Shown piece after piece: positions 47,404 to 57,691 of a stretch of DNA of 64,000 nucleotides. The notes beneath the pieces were generated by a model. It worked only from the letters and a program-made list of their open reading frames with translations. It searched no databases and was not told the origin of the DNA. A program made the position numbers and the translations under genes. Source of the stretch: a virus; the IMG/VR virus record IMGVR_UViG_3300042302_000177, positions 62,001 to 126,000 of that record, one strand, 5' to 3'. The stretch's first letter is position 1. Every line of letters starts with the position of its first letter.

Positions 47404-50400
47404 ATGGCACTATCAGACCGCGACATTATTATTACGCCCAACAGAGGCGCAAGTTCAGAACCTATAATCAGCCTTAGAGGCGGAGATGCATCGTCTAGTG
47501 CAACTATGACGATGCGAATAGTTAATTCCGGAACTGTTTCAACACTGAGTTTTGAAGGTACATCGGGGCAGCTGTTTGCTGTATCTGATACATTTGCTGG
47601 AACTATATTTTCAGCGAACGATATTTCAGGAATTCCCAGCATCGAAGTATTAGACAACGGTGCAGTAAAACTAGCAGAATACAACGGTCAAGTACAGATC
47701 GGCGGCGCAACTAATGCAAGTAATGCAACTTCTACAGCAACTGGTGAACTGAGAGTAGTAGGCGGCGCAGGTGTATGGAAAGATCTAGTTGTTGGCGGAA
47801 GTATTACCGTAGCAGGATCAATAAATGCTGCTTCAATATCTGGTACAGTTACTAATTCAACTAACGTCACTGTTACTAACGACACAACAAACGCCAGTAC
47901 ACACTATCTTACCATGGTGTCGGGCACTAGTGGAAACTTACCTATCAAAGTTGACGGTACTGGTTTAGTATGGATTCCTAGTACAAACAGATTAGGAGTT
48001 GCAAACACTACACCTAGTTTTTCTCTTGATGTAGGTCCTCAAACTGGTCCGCTACAAACTGTGGCTAGATTTGGTAATCCTGGAAGTGATATCCTTATAA
48101 CTCATGCCAGTGCTATTATCAGTCATAATGCTTATTACAACGGTGCCTGGCTAAGGTCTGCTGCCGGTTACGCAAGTCAGGTTGAATTACAAAACGGTCT
48201 ATTCAACTTCCAAACAACTCCGACTACTGCCGCAGCCGGAAGTAGTATTACTGACTGGACTTCAAGATTGATGATTTTAAACAACGGCGACGTTGGTATA
48301 GGAACAGCAAGTCCGGCAGCAACTCTGCACATTGTTAGATCTTCAAATCCCTATACTAGAATACAAACAGGCGGTGGATCATATTCGTATCTACAATTAG
48401 ATGACGGTAGTTCGAACGGATACTTGATTAAAAACGTTTCTGCCGGTACAGGAAATAATGCTCTTCCAGGAGCACTGTATACATACACTGACAACAGTAA
48501 GGCATTTCAACATATTCATAGCGGAACCCCATTGTTTACAATCCTATCTACGGGGTTTGTAGGTATCGGAACAACAGCACCTGCATATAAATTTAGTGTA
48601 AACACAGCGGCTGACGTGTGGCATGCACAGTTTGGTACCAGTGGTGGTAAGCAGGTAAGAATTGGCGGCAGTACAACTAACGGTAGCGTTATTGGCGCAT
48701 ACAACACCGACGATAACTCTAGCCCAGCAAGTTTATTACTACAGAGAGATGGCGGTAACGTAGGTATCGGTATAGCAGCCCCTAGTGTAAAATTACATGT
48801 TGTTGGTTCAAGTATTTTGTCAAACAATACCGGTATCGACCCTGATGCATATACCAACACAGTGGTAGCAGGAGCAATTGCCGACGGCAGTGGTTGGGGA
48901 GTAAGCTCTGCAATTGGCGGAAATGCAGGCACCGGTGATTCATGGGCGATTGGTCATAATGGTAATTACCTATATTATGGTGTAGGTAACGGTGCAGCAG
49001 ATAATACATTTGCAACCTATATGGTTACTGGAGGAACTGGAAGGCACCTGTGGCTAACTCCGGCTTCGGGAGGTAGTGTTGGTATCGGAGTTGCAGAAGG
49101 TACAACTCCCGGTCGTAAGTTAGATGTAAACGGCACTACTAACATCAGCAGTCACATTACACAAGGTACTTTAGTTTCTAGACCGAACGTAACATGGGGT
49201 GCAAGTGGATCTAGTACCGGTGCAGTGGTTATTAAGTTCCCTGGCGGAACCGGCAACTACGGTATGGTCCATGTGGTTATTGACATCTATACATATGACG
49301 GTGAACATGCAAGTACTGTAATTGTAGGTGGACACAACTGGAACAGTGCATGGTATAATTTTGGAGCTACATTAGTAGGTAGTTATAGTAAGGGTGTGCG
49401 TGTTGCATTCAAAGACGGTCAGTATGCAATTGTCTTGGGTAATAATACCAGCACATGGAGTTATGGTCAGGTAATAGTTAGAAAAATTCAAAACGGTAGT
49501 TACTATAGTGGTGTTATGGATCTTGGTGGTACCTATAGTATTGCACAGGATGCATCAGCTGAATCGTATACTTATATTTCAGGCAATTTAATTACAGCAG
49601 GAGCAGGGTCTAGCGGAGGTTGGAATTCTAGTAATGATGGTTCCGGATCTGGTCTAGATGCTGACTTGTTAGACGGTATTGATAGTTCTAGTTTTGTTAG
49701 AGACGATGCAACATCTAACGGTTACATTGATTTAAACGGTGGTACACAAAATTCACCAACTGACGCTACTATATACGCAACTGCTACTAATAACAACGAC
49801 TGGTTATTAAGACTTAATGCACAGAACTCAAGTAAAACTGAATATGGTGCTTATGTTCAAATACCGAGTGCTGCAACTTATGCGTGGGCAGTTTATTCGG
49901 ATAGTAACACATGGAACTGGCGAATTAACGGAGCAGGACAATCGTTCTCCCCTATCTATTACGATGTCAACGACACTGCCCGATTTATGGACATGAACGG
50001 CAACAATACAAGTCAGATAGGTAATTTGAGATTAAATGGTGACTGGTCTACAGGATCGCACGCTGAACAGTTAACTGTTCGAGGAACTTATGCTAGTATG
50101 TGTTTAAGAGCCACTAATGGTAATCAACCCTATTGGTTATTCCATAATGACTCTACCTCGGCCTTGTTATTTTATGGAGGCCGAGGTGCTGTAGATGGAA
50201 GTTCCTGGGATTGGGGATTTAGGATTTATGGAGCGTCTGATGGTCTTTATGGAGAAGGTCGTAACAGCCTGCGAGCACCTATATTCTACGATACCAATGA
50301 TACTAATTATTATGGTGATTTTGCAAGCAGTTCTAGTTTTAATAATGTAGCCGTAAGAGGTGATTTAAATTCAGCCAGCGTATCTAACGGAACGTTAACA

Positions 50401-51972
50401 CTATGGAGTTCTGGAGGAACTTCAACTTCAAGAATACAATTTAAGAATCAAGGTTCGATAGGATGGGGATTACATGGCGCACTTACAGAAGGCTATGCAA
50501 CCTACTGGGATATGGATACAAATGGACGTGGTTGGATTTTTAGAAATGCAACGTCCGGAGCAAACGTAGCCAGTATTGGAAATAGTACCGGTGTTACAAC
50601 ACTGGGTTCATCCTGGGGAACTGGTACGACTCACGCTCAATTAAACGTGCAGCAGGGTACAAGTAGTGCTATAACATATAGAGACATTGACTTAAAAGGA
50701 GGGTGGAGTGGTGGTGAAGGTCACGCTATCAGTGCCACATATGGTTCAAGTGCAGTTAATCTAGTCGGTCAACAAGTATTCCAACACGACGGTCCTGGAT
50801 CGAGAATTAAGTGGGGTAGATTGTATCATAGTGGAGATGTATCTGCATATCCTATGCAGTTAATTTCTGAGAACAATGCTGGTCAAGCATATTTAGAAAT
50901 TAATTCGGGTTCAATGAGAGCCCCATTGTACTACGATCATAACAATACCAGCTTCTACATGGATTTTGCCGGCTACAGCAGAATCAATCAACTGACAATA
51001 GCTCATGGAAGAACCAACACATCTGAACAACAACCAGTGGGTCATTTTTCGCACAGCGATGAAGTATTTTCTATAGATCCTAGTTGGACCACAGATCAAT
51101 TACGTGCTATGTTTAGCGGCAGCACCAACGTAAATTGGGTCGCAGACAGTACAGCACCGGGTGGGTACGCTATTTCTCTCGCAGGCGCTATAAATGTAGG
51201 TAATACTGTTTATGGTAGCGGTGTTCCTTGGATCGCTGTAGATCAAGACGATATTTTCTATATGGAAGTATGGATGAAAAACGTGGTCACGCAGAATGGT
51301 CACTACATGGGCAGTATCGATTTCGATCATAACTTTAGCTCTCTAGGTGGAAACCCAGGTAGTTTTGGTTACTGGGTCATGTCAAACAATGCTCCGAGCG
51401 TAGGATCTTGGGTTAAGTATACTGGATATATTGGTGGTTTTGGCAGTAGTACTGGGCAGTTTAAGCCCGGAACAAAATACTGGACACCACAGGCATTGTT
51501 TAACTACACAGGCGGCGGCACTTCTTATATATCAGGATGGAAAGCAATCAGAGTGCGTCATCCAGGAAATAGAACTTTTGCAGGTGAAGTTCGTGCAACC
51601 AGTGAAATTACTGCCTACTATGGATCTGATGAAAGACTAAAAGAAAACATTCAACCTATTGCAAGTCCCATGGCCATGCTCGAGTCTATTAGAGGTGTAT
51701 ATTTTGACTGGACACAGGAACATATACAATCCCGTGGCGGAGAAGATGGTTTCTTTGTAAGAAAACATGACATAGGTGTTATTGCTCAAGAAGTTGAAGC
51801 GATACTACCAGAAATTGTTGCAACTAGACCTGATGGTTTCAAAGCGGTTAAATATGAGAAGCTGGTTCCGTTGCTGATAGAAGCAATTAAAGATCAAAAA
51901 TCTACCATAGATCATCTCAGCGCAGAAGTGCAGGAATTAAAAGAATTAGTGCGAAAAAGTTTAGGAAAATAA
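47404..51972 (+). CDS. Tail fibre protein with C-terminal S74 self-cleaving chaperone (A)
   Basis: The protein has 1522 residues. It begins ALSDRDIIITPNRGASSEP, has one TGELRVVGGAGVWKDL module, several GNVGIG-type repeats, a GLDADLLDGIDSSSF motif near residue 755, and at least three YYDxNDTxxYxD repeats in the second half. The C-terminal domain starts with SDERLKENI at Ser1408, the S74 peptidase signature, and continues for 115 residues ending in a coiled coil. S74 domains trimerise the fibre, then cut themselves off. Its close relative lies next door. Confidence 0.8.
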   Translation: MALSDRDIIITPNRGASSEPIISLRGGDASSSATMTMRIVNSGTVSTLSFEGTSGQLFAVSDTFAGTIFSANDISGIPSIEVLDNGAVKLAEYNGQVQIGGATNASNATSTATGELRVVGGAGVWKDLVVGGSITVAGSINAASISGTVTNSTNVTVTNDTTNASTHYLTMVSGTSGNLPIKVDGTGLVWIPSTNRLGVANTTPSFSLDVGPQTGPLQTVARFGNPGSDILITHASAIISHNAYYNGAWLRSAAGYASQVELQNGLFNFQTTPTTAAAGSSITDWTSRLMILNNGDVGIGTASPAATLHIVRSSNPYTRIQTGGGSYSYLQLDDGSSNGYLIKNVSAGTGNNALPGALYTYTDNSKAFQHIHSGTPLFTILSTGFVGIGTTAPAYKFSVNTAADVWHAQFGTSGGKQVRIGGSTTNGSVIGAYNTDDNSSPASLLLQRDGGNVGIGIAAPSVKLHVVGSSILSNNTGIDPDAYTNTVVAGAIADGSGWGVSSAIGGNAGTGDSWAIGHNGNYLYYGVGNGAADNTFATYMVTGGTGRHLWLTPASGGSVGIGVAEGTTPGRKLDVNGTTNISSHITQGTLVSRPNVTWGASGSSTGAVVIKFPGGTGNYGMVHVVIDIYTYDGEHASTVIVGGHNWNSAWYNFGATLVGSYSKGVRVAFKDGQYAIVLGNNTSTWSYGQVIVRKIQNGSYYSGVMDLGGTYSIAQDASAESYTYISGNLITAGAGSSGGWNSSNDGSGSGLDADLLDGIDSSSFVRDDATSNGYIDLNGGTQNSPTDATIYATATNNNDWLLRLNAQNSSKTEYGAYVQIPSAATYAWAVYSDSNTWNWRINGAGQSFSPIYYDVNDTARFMDMNGNNTSQIGNLRLNGDWSTGSHAEQLTVRGTYASMCLRATNGNQPYWLFHNDSTSALLFYGGRGAVDGSSWDWGFRIYGASDGLYGEGRNSLRAPIFYDTNDTNYYGDFASSSSFNNVAVRGDLNSASVSNGTLTLWSSGGTSTSRIQFKNQGSIGWGLHGALTEGYATYWDMDTNGRGWIFRNATSGANVASIGNSTGVTTLGSSWGTGTTHAQLNVQQGTSSAITYRDIDLKGGWSGGEGHAISATYGSSAVNLVGQQVFQHDGPGSRIKWGRLYHSGDVSAYPMQLISENNAGQAYLEINSGSMRAPLYYDHNNTSFYMDFAGYSRINQLTIAHGRTNTSEQQPVGHFSHSDEVFSIDPSWTTDQLRAMFSGSTNVNWVADSTAPGGYAISLAGAINVGNTVYGSGVPWIAVDQDDIFYMEVWMKNVVTQNGHYMGSIDFDHNFSSLGGNPGSFGYWVMSNNAPSVGSWVKYTGYIGGFGSSTGQFKPGTKYWTPQALFNYTGGGTSYISGWKAIRVRHPGNRTFAGEVRATSEITAYYGSDERLKENIQPIASPMAMLESIRGVYFDWTQEHIQSRGGEDGFFVRKHDIGVIAQEVEAILPEIVATRPDGFKAVKYEKLVPLLIEAIKDQKSTIDHLSAEVQELKELVRKSLGK

Positions 51973-51975
51973 AGA

Positions 51976-54900
51976 ATGGCAAATTCAGATCGCGACATTA
52001 GAATTATACCGGATAGGGGTTCCTCTACCGATCCGGTTATATACTTCACGGGTGCTGATAGCCTATCTAGCGCAACCATTACTCTAAGAGTTTATAATTC
52101 TGGTACAGATGCTACTCTAAGTTTTGAAGGTGATGTAGGACAGTTATTCTCTATCACGGACAGTACGTTTGGTCCTGTGTTTGCAGTCAATGACGTTACA
52201 GGTATTCCCAGCATAGAAGTATATGACACTGGTGAAATTAGATTTGCACAGTACAACGGATATCTCAATGTAGCAGGTACAGCAAATGCAACTTCAACAA
52301 ACACAGGCGTTGTAAGAATTGCTGGCGGAACAGGTATAGCAAAGGATCTATTCGTTGGTGGAAACATCAACGTCGGCGGAACTATTACAGCATCTAGTGT
52401 TTCTGGAACAGTTACTAACTCCACAAACGTAACTATCACTAACGATGCTTCAAATGCCAGCACCCATTATTTGACTTTTGTTTCTGGAACCAGTGGTAAC
52501 TTGCCTATCAAAGTTGATAATTCAGCATTAGTATGGGTCCCTAGTACAAATAGATTGGGTATCGGTACAACCAGTCCCACAAGCAGATTACATGTTGCGG
52601 GCGCAGGTAACACAACTGGCGGAAATATTCACCTAGGAGACGATGTTAACGGTACAGCAAAGTGGACTTACATAACAGGAGCGCATTATAACGGAGCTAC
52701 TAACCTTACTGGCTTCTCATTAATCGGCGGATTATCTGATGCAACTTCAAATAAAGTTGTAATTGGTGGTAACATTTACGAATCTAACCCTGCAACTGAA
52801 ATTCAGTTCTGGACACATACTGCAACTACACACGCAACTGGCGGTAGTCAGCGGATGGTCATTGACACTAACGGAAACGTCGGTATCAATATTACGTCAC
52901 CGACAAGTAGATTGCACGTTCGAGAAGCAGGCGCAACCATATCAAGTGGTAATGCTATTAATGGTACCTCAATGAGAGGTATCATGGTTGACAACACTAA
53001 CAATGATGATACTTCAGTGGGTCTATGGTTTAGCACAGGTCCAGGAAGTCACTGGTCTGGTATCAGTGGTCAGCGATCAAATTCAGCAGCTAACTGGGGA
53101 ACAGATCTACGTTTCTATACACACGAAGACGCAACTAACGATTTAACATATAGTCGAGAAAGACTGCGTATCAGCTCTAACGGTCTTGTAGGCATCGGAA
53201 CCAGTGACTTCTCATACACCACTTCAGATAATACTGCGTTAGTAGGTAGTTTTACCAACAATAGATTGTTTGTAAACGGTAGTATTCAACTGCTAGGAAA
53301 CAATGATGCTATTGTATTTGGTCGCGGCACAGGCACATTCCTAAAAGACGAAGAACTAGGTTTTGGTTGGGGCGGTGGCTGGTGGATGAATGATGCTACA
53401 TATCTGCGTGTAAAAGCCTACAAGCACGTCTATAACGAAAATATCTACAGCGGTTCTAGATTTCAAAACTTTTCAACTAGTTATAATGCACCTAACATGT
53501 TTATGCCACGTTGGGAGGACCCAAACTTTGCATATGGCATGTCATCGAATGACAGTAGCGTCTATTGGATGCAGGCAAAGTATTACGGTTTAGGTAATAA
53601 CGATCGAGGATTTAGAGTATTAGATTCTAATAGTGGTGCGGTAAGAATGTCAGTTGCTGATAAGATTACTACACACCAAAACACATTCTATCGTACCTTC
53701 AACAGTTACACAGGCTCTGACAACGGTCCAATGAAGACCTGGGACGGTGTACTTACTGCCGGTTCGGATTATAGTGGAGCCGCAACTTATACGGTTATTG
53801 AAACTAATGTTCCGCAAGACAGCTACATGATGGGCGGCTTTACCATTAACTGGTTTGAGAACTATTCTAGTAATAACGCTAAAACTAGTATTAATTTAGG
53901 TGGTTACTGGAATGCAGAAAGCAATGGCGGTTTTCAAGGCTGGGAGTATACTAGCACTAATCCTAATATTGTTCCTACTATTCAGGTAGGTAGAAATATC
54001 AGTACTGGTAGGACAGCAATTATATTAACGCACTTTAATTCTAGTTATCCTATTATTTTAGCAAGAGACTTATGGTTAGGTTATAGTACTGGTGATTACG
54101 ATTATGGATCAGGCTGGTCGATCCTACAAACCAACAGTTTGTCAGCTTATACAAACTTAGATACTGTTGTTCCTAGGACTTCAGTTGCTGGTAGTTCTGG
54201 TTCAGGTTCTGGATTAAATGCTGACCTGTTAGACGGCATCGACAGCCTAGGATTTTGGCGTCAGAGTGGTAGTTGGGCAGGTGATTTAGCTTCTAACGGA
54301 TACACAAGAACTAATGGTGTTACTACCGGCGCAGGTGCCGAGTTTGTAGTTTTAGAAAGTGGTGGTCGAGGATACACATTAGTTGATGGCTCATATTACG
54401 CCTACGAAGCTGGCGGATTTTATTCTTCAAGTAACTCTGCGTTTGGTACCTTAAGAGGTTTTTATTCTGATTCTTCTTCTAGTGTACTGTTCAACGCTAC
54501 AATAAAAGCACCTAGATTTGAGGACAGCAATGATACATCATATTATATAGATCCTGGCAGTGACTCGAGACTCAACGGTAGATTAACTGTAGCAGCTGGG
54601 CACGGTGATTCATCACTTAGAGTGCATCTGAACGCCGCAGACAACGGTGCCGGTACAGGTATATCCGCTTTACAAATGTGGTGCAGTGAACCAGGTAATA
54701 CATGGGACTGGGCAGGCTTTGGTTTCAACGTTGATAACAGTCAGAACACTAACATGCCTGTCTATTACTTTGGTAGACCAAATCCTAGTTTTGGACAAGC
54801 GTACATGAGAATGGGTACAGGCGGACAGTGGTATTTCTATACCGCTACCGCAGGTACAGGAGATTATTCAGGTACTAGATATACTCACATGTATCTAGCA

Positions 54901-56553
54901 CCAAATAACGGTGTTGAAACATATGGTAGATTGTATAACGATACTCGTGTCGATGCACCTATATTCTATGACAGTAATGATACTACATATTATGTTAACC
55001 CTGCAGTCGACACCCGACTTGGAGGCCAGGTTAAAATAGCAGGTAACGCATCGGGCAGCGCAGGTAATGCACTTATTGTAGGCAGCACAACTGTTAATTT
55101 TTCATTACAAGATACTAATCTAAGACCTATTCTACACGCTCATGGTCAGTACCCTGCATTAACTTTAAACCATACTGTAACATCAAATACCAATCACGGA
55201 CCCACAATACAATTTACCTGCAACGGCGTCGGTAATCAGTTTGTTATTGGAACAGGTGGAGCCGGAACATTCCTAGATATGGGATATTCTAGCGCAGGCG
55301 ATTGGAATCCACACAATGGTATTGCTGGATACAACGGTGTTACTTTCTTTAGGGCAAATACTAGCGGAAATATAGGAATCGGCGCTCAGGGCGACTGGGG
55401 AGCATTAGGAGGCGGTGATCCAGGGTACGCTATTGATACTAGGGGAACATTATATAATAATACTGACATTCGTGCTCCAATTTTCTACGACAGCAACAAT
55501 ACCGGTTACTATGCTGACCCCAACAGTACATCAAACTTTGTAGGGCTAACAGTCGCTAATAGAATTACAGGAAGCGTTAGCGGATATGCAACTAGAATTG
55601 ATGATGCACAAAGAACTGCATTTACTGTAGGTGGCAATACAAGTAATTTTTATCCTGTAGTATTTCAACTTGGTTCAGGACCAACTGTACAACAATACGG
55701 CGAGTTTATGATTGAACGTGGTGGATACGACGACCCTGGATACACCGGCGTTAACTTCTCTACTATGAACGCACGTTTTAGTCACAAGTCCAGCGGCTGG
55801 GGCTTTGGTTCTACATATGAAAATTGCGAATCCTTGTATCAAAACGTTCAATTGATTGCAAACTGGCAACAGGTCAGCGAAAGCAGTAGAATGATTATTT
55901 GGCTTCGTGGCGCAACAATTTATAACTTTTACAATATTGTAGGTAATACAACATTGTTTAATGGTAACTCTGCTGGTGGAAACATTGTTGAATCTAACCC
56001 ATCATACTACACTTACACATTTACACCAACAACTACAATTCAACCTAAAGCACAACACAGTAAATATTTCAATAGTGGTGCTATGTTTGATGGTAGCTGC
56101 AGGATTCTTAGCTTAGGGTTGGGCACTAATGCATCGGGTACAACGGGTGAAATTAGAGCAACTAATGAAATTACAGCTTACTATTCAGATCGTAGGTTAA
56201 AAACCAACGTTCAAGTTATCGAAAATGCCGTAGACAAAGTAAAAAAATTAACTGGTATTACTTATACAGGGAACAATATTGCAGGAGAACACGGGTACGA
56301 CATCAATAAAAGACAAGCAGGTGTATTTGCAGATGAAGTTGAAAGCGTACTACCTGAAATTGTTAGACCCGCACCGTTTGATATTGATGACGACGGTGAT
56401 AGTAAATCTGGTGAATATTATAAAACAGTACAGTATGAAAAATTAGTTCCGTTATTAATTGAAGCAATTAAAGAACAACAAAAAACCATTGAAAAACAAA
56501 GTCAACGCATCGATGACCTTGAAGATAGAATAAATAAAAACAAGTTAATCTAA
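51976..56553 (+). CDS. Tail fibre protein with C-terminal S74 self-cleaving chaperone (B)
   Basis: The protein has 1525 residues and is a paralogue of the gene before it: NSDRDIRIIPDRGSSTDPVI, one TGVVRIAGGTGIAKDL module, SGLNADLLDGIDSLGFWR near residue 750, and YYDSNDTxYYxDP repeats. The middle is largely different. The S74 domain begins SDRRLKTNV at Ser1404 and is longer (122 residues), with an inserted DIDDDGDSKSGEYY acidic loop and a coiled-coil end. Only three bases separate it from gene A. Confidence 0.8.
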   Translation: MANSDRDIRIIPDRGSSTDPVIYFTGADSLSSATITLRVYNSGTDATLSFEGDVGQLFSITDSTFGPVFAVNDVTGIPSIEVYDTGEIRFAQYNGYLNVAGTANATSTNTGVVRIAGGTGIAKDLFVGGNINVGGTITASSVSGTVTNSTNVTITNDASNASTHYLTFVSGTSGNLPIKVDNSALVWVPSTNRLGIGTTSPTSRLHVAGAGNTTGGNIHLGDDVNGTAKWTYITGAHYNGATNLTGFSLIGGLSDATSNKVVIGGNIYESNPATEIQFWTHTATTHATGGSQRMVIDTNGNVGINITSPTSRLHVREAGATISSGNAINGTSMRGIMVDNTNNDDTSVGLWFSTGPGSHWSGISGQRSNSAANWGTDLRFYTHEDATNDLTYSRERLRISSNGLVGIGTSDFSYTTSDNTALVGSFTNNRLFVNGSIQLLGNNDAIVFGRGTGTFLKDEELGFGWGGGWWMNDATYLRVKAYKHVYNENIYSGSRFQNFSTSYNAPNMFMPRWEDPNFAYGMSSNDSSVYWMQAKYYGLGNNDRGFRVLDSNSGAVRMSVADKITTHQNTFYRTFNSYTGSDNGPMKTWDGVLTAGSDYSGAATYTVIETNVPQDSYMMGGFTINWFENYSSNNAKTSINLGGYWNAESNGGFQGWEYTSTNPNIVPTIQVGRNISTGRTAIILTHFNSSYPIILARDLWLGYSTGDYDYGSGWSILQTNSLSAYTNLDTVVPRTSVAGSSGSGSGLNADLLDGIDSLGFWRQSGSWAGDLASNGYTRTNGVTTGAGAEFVVLESGGRGYTLVDGSYYAYEAGGFYSSSNSAFGTLRGFYSDSSSSVLFNATIKAPRFEDSNDTSYYIDPGSDSRLNGRLTVAAGHGDSSLRVHLNAADNGAGTGISALQMWCSEPGNTWDWAGFGFNVDNSQNTNMPVYYFGRPNPSFGQAYMRMGTGGQWYFYTATAGTGDYSGTRYTHMYLAPNNGVETYGRLYNDTRVDAPIFYDSNDTTYYVNPAVDTRLGGQVKIAGNASGSAGNALIVGSTTVNFSLQDTNLRPILHAHGQYPALTLNHTVTSNTNHGPTIQFTCNGVGNQFVIGTGGAGTFLDMGYSSAGDWNPHNGIAGYNGVTFFRANTSGNIGIGAQGDWGALGGGDPGYAIDTRGTLYNNTDIRAPIFYDSNNTGYYADPNSTSNFVGLTVANRITGSVSGYATRIDDAQRTAFTVGGNTSNFYPVVFQLGSGPTVQQYGEFMIERGGYDDPGYTGVNFSTMNARFSHKSSGWGFGSTYENCESLYQNVQLIANWQQVSESSRMIIWLRGATIYNFYNIVGNTTLFNGNSAGGNIVESNPSYYTYTFTPTTTIQPKAQHSKYFNSGAMFDGSCRILSLGLGTNASGTTGEIRATNEITAYYSDRRLKTNVQVIENAVDKVKKLTGITYTGNNIAGEHGYDINKRQAGVFADEVESVLPEIVRPAPFDIDDDGDSKSGEYYKTVQYEKLVPLLIEAIKEQQKTIEKQSQRIDDLEDRINKNKLI

Positions 56554-56569
56554 AGGATTAGGAGAAATT

Positions 56570-56920
56570 ATGTCAATTACGTATACCTGGAAAATTACAG
56601 GATTAAAGCAAAATAGCAACGGCGAAGTTGTACACGCCACATGGCAAAAAACTGGTACAGATTCTGATGGACATTCTGGAGTCTTTACGGGAGCAACTCC
56701 TTTTACAATACCAGAAGGCGCAGAGCTTATCCCGACTCAGGCACTAAGTGAAGATGATGTTATGGGCTGGATCAAGGCTATAGTTGTAAACGATTACGAA
56801 CGACATGTTAATGGACAGATCCAGAAACAGATCGATCAGCAAAAATCCGTGTTAGCAGATGTTAAGTTATCATGGATGCCTGAACCTCCAGCAGCGCCTA
56901 TGGCACCGCCAACTGAATAA
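56570..56920 (+). CDS. Small fibre-associated protein, unknown function
   Basis: The protein has 116 residues, starting YTWKITGLKQNSNGEVVHATWQ. It contains a DVMGWIKAIV helix and a Pro-rich end. I recall similar short proteins next to fibre genes in T4-like aquatic phages, thought to be structural or assembly proteins. TAGGAGAAATT lies before the ATG. No catalytic motif is seen. Confidence 0.65.
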   Translation: MSITYTWKITGLKQNSNGEVVHATWQKTGTDSDGHSGVFTGATPFTIPEGAELIPTQALSEDDVMGWIKAIVVNDYERHVNGQIQKQIDQQKSVLADVKLSWMPEPPAAPMAPPTE

Positions 56921-56958
56921 TACATAGTCACATTTTAATATAAACAAGGAAATGGGCT

Positions 56959-56966
56959 CATAAATA
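56959..56966 (+). promoter_or_regulatory. Late promoter box CATAAATA
   Basis: 19 bases before the ATG at 56986, with CAAGGAC as a weak ribosome-binding site in between. Confidence 0.5.
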
Positions 56967-56985
56967 TCAGGGCCTCAAGGACATA

Positions 56986-57216
56986 ATGGCAGGAATTTTA
57001 CCAGCAACAGGATCGGAACTATCATTCGGAAGAGTGAACAGGGCGTATACTAACAATCTGCCCGGTGCTGCCGGAAATGCGCCGTCTGGCGGCCAGAATA
57101 TTAGGTTAAGTGCTATCCTAGGTAATAATGCTACTTACGGTATTAACCAAGCAGCCGGAACCCAGATTAGATTCTCTCAAACTTTTGGCGGCCGCTCATA
57201 TCCTTTTACATATTAA
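56986..57216 (+). CDS. Small structural protein, unknown function
   Basis: The protein has 76 residues. The N-terminal half is LPATGSELSFGRVNRAY, a Gly/Asn-rich centre follows, and the end is FSQTFGGRSYPFTY. Similar short proteins with LSFG(R)VNxAF occur in tail modules of aquatic phages I recall. It is the last gene of the surface module. Confidence 0.65.
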   Translation: MAGILPATGSELSFGRVNRAYTNNLPGAAGNAPSGGQNIRLSAILGNNATYGINQAAGTQIRFSQTFGGRSYPFTY

Positions 57217-57217
57217 C

Positions 57218-57691
57218 ATGAAACCAAACAACATTGCAAAACTATTAGAATCAGTAAACGAATGCCCTAGCAAGTGGGAATTAGATAACGTAATTTGGGC
57301 AGATAGAGGAACAAATCCAACAATTTTAAAAAAATTCCTGGAAAGAATCCAAACTCTATCAGAGTCTGGTGCTACATTAACACCCGGCGAAGCCTCTGAA
57401 CTAGAACGTCTAACAGATTTACTAGACGACATGGACATCGATGAATGTTCTGAACTTTTAAATTTAAATGAAGATGCTTCTAAAGAATCTTTTATTGAGA
57501 ACTTGGCAAGAACCAGCGCAATTGAAGTTCTTACAAATGAAAAATTGAGCTTTGAAACCATGACAACCGCTTGCAAACTAAGTCCTAATGACTTTATACT
57601 GTGTGCTAAGAGGACCCAAGACTTAATCAATGCTATCCACGGATTGGTAATTAAGGGCGAAACACTTAGTAACGATGTAGCAGGCGCATGA
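57218..57691 (+). CDS. Acidic helical protein, unknown function
   Basis: The protein has 157 residues from the ATG at 57218, one base after the previous stop; the reading frame is open further upstream inside the previous gene. The product is mostly charged alpha-helix with LTDLLDDMDIDECSELL in the middle, and resembles no family I recognise. Its end overlaps the glycosyltransferase start (ATGA), so the two are made together. No ribosome-binding site is obvious. Confidence 0.6.
   Translation: MKPNNIAKLLESVNECPSKWELDNVIWADRGTNPTILKKFLERIQTLSESGATLTPGEASELERLTDLLDDMDIDECSELLNLNEDASKESFIENLARTSAIEVLTNEKLSFETMTTACKLSPNDFILCAKRTQDLINAIHGLVIKGETLSNDVAGA

Noticed and set aside
15666-56553. CRISPR-like array from the short repeats in the fibre genes
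   Set aside because: The repeats are in-frame protein modules of variable spacing and sequence, not identical direct repeats with unique spacers.
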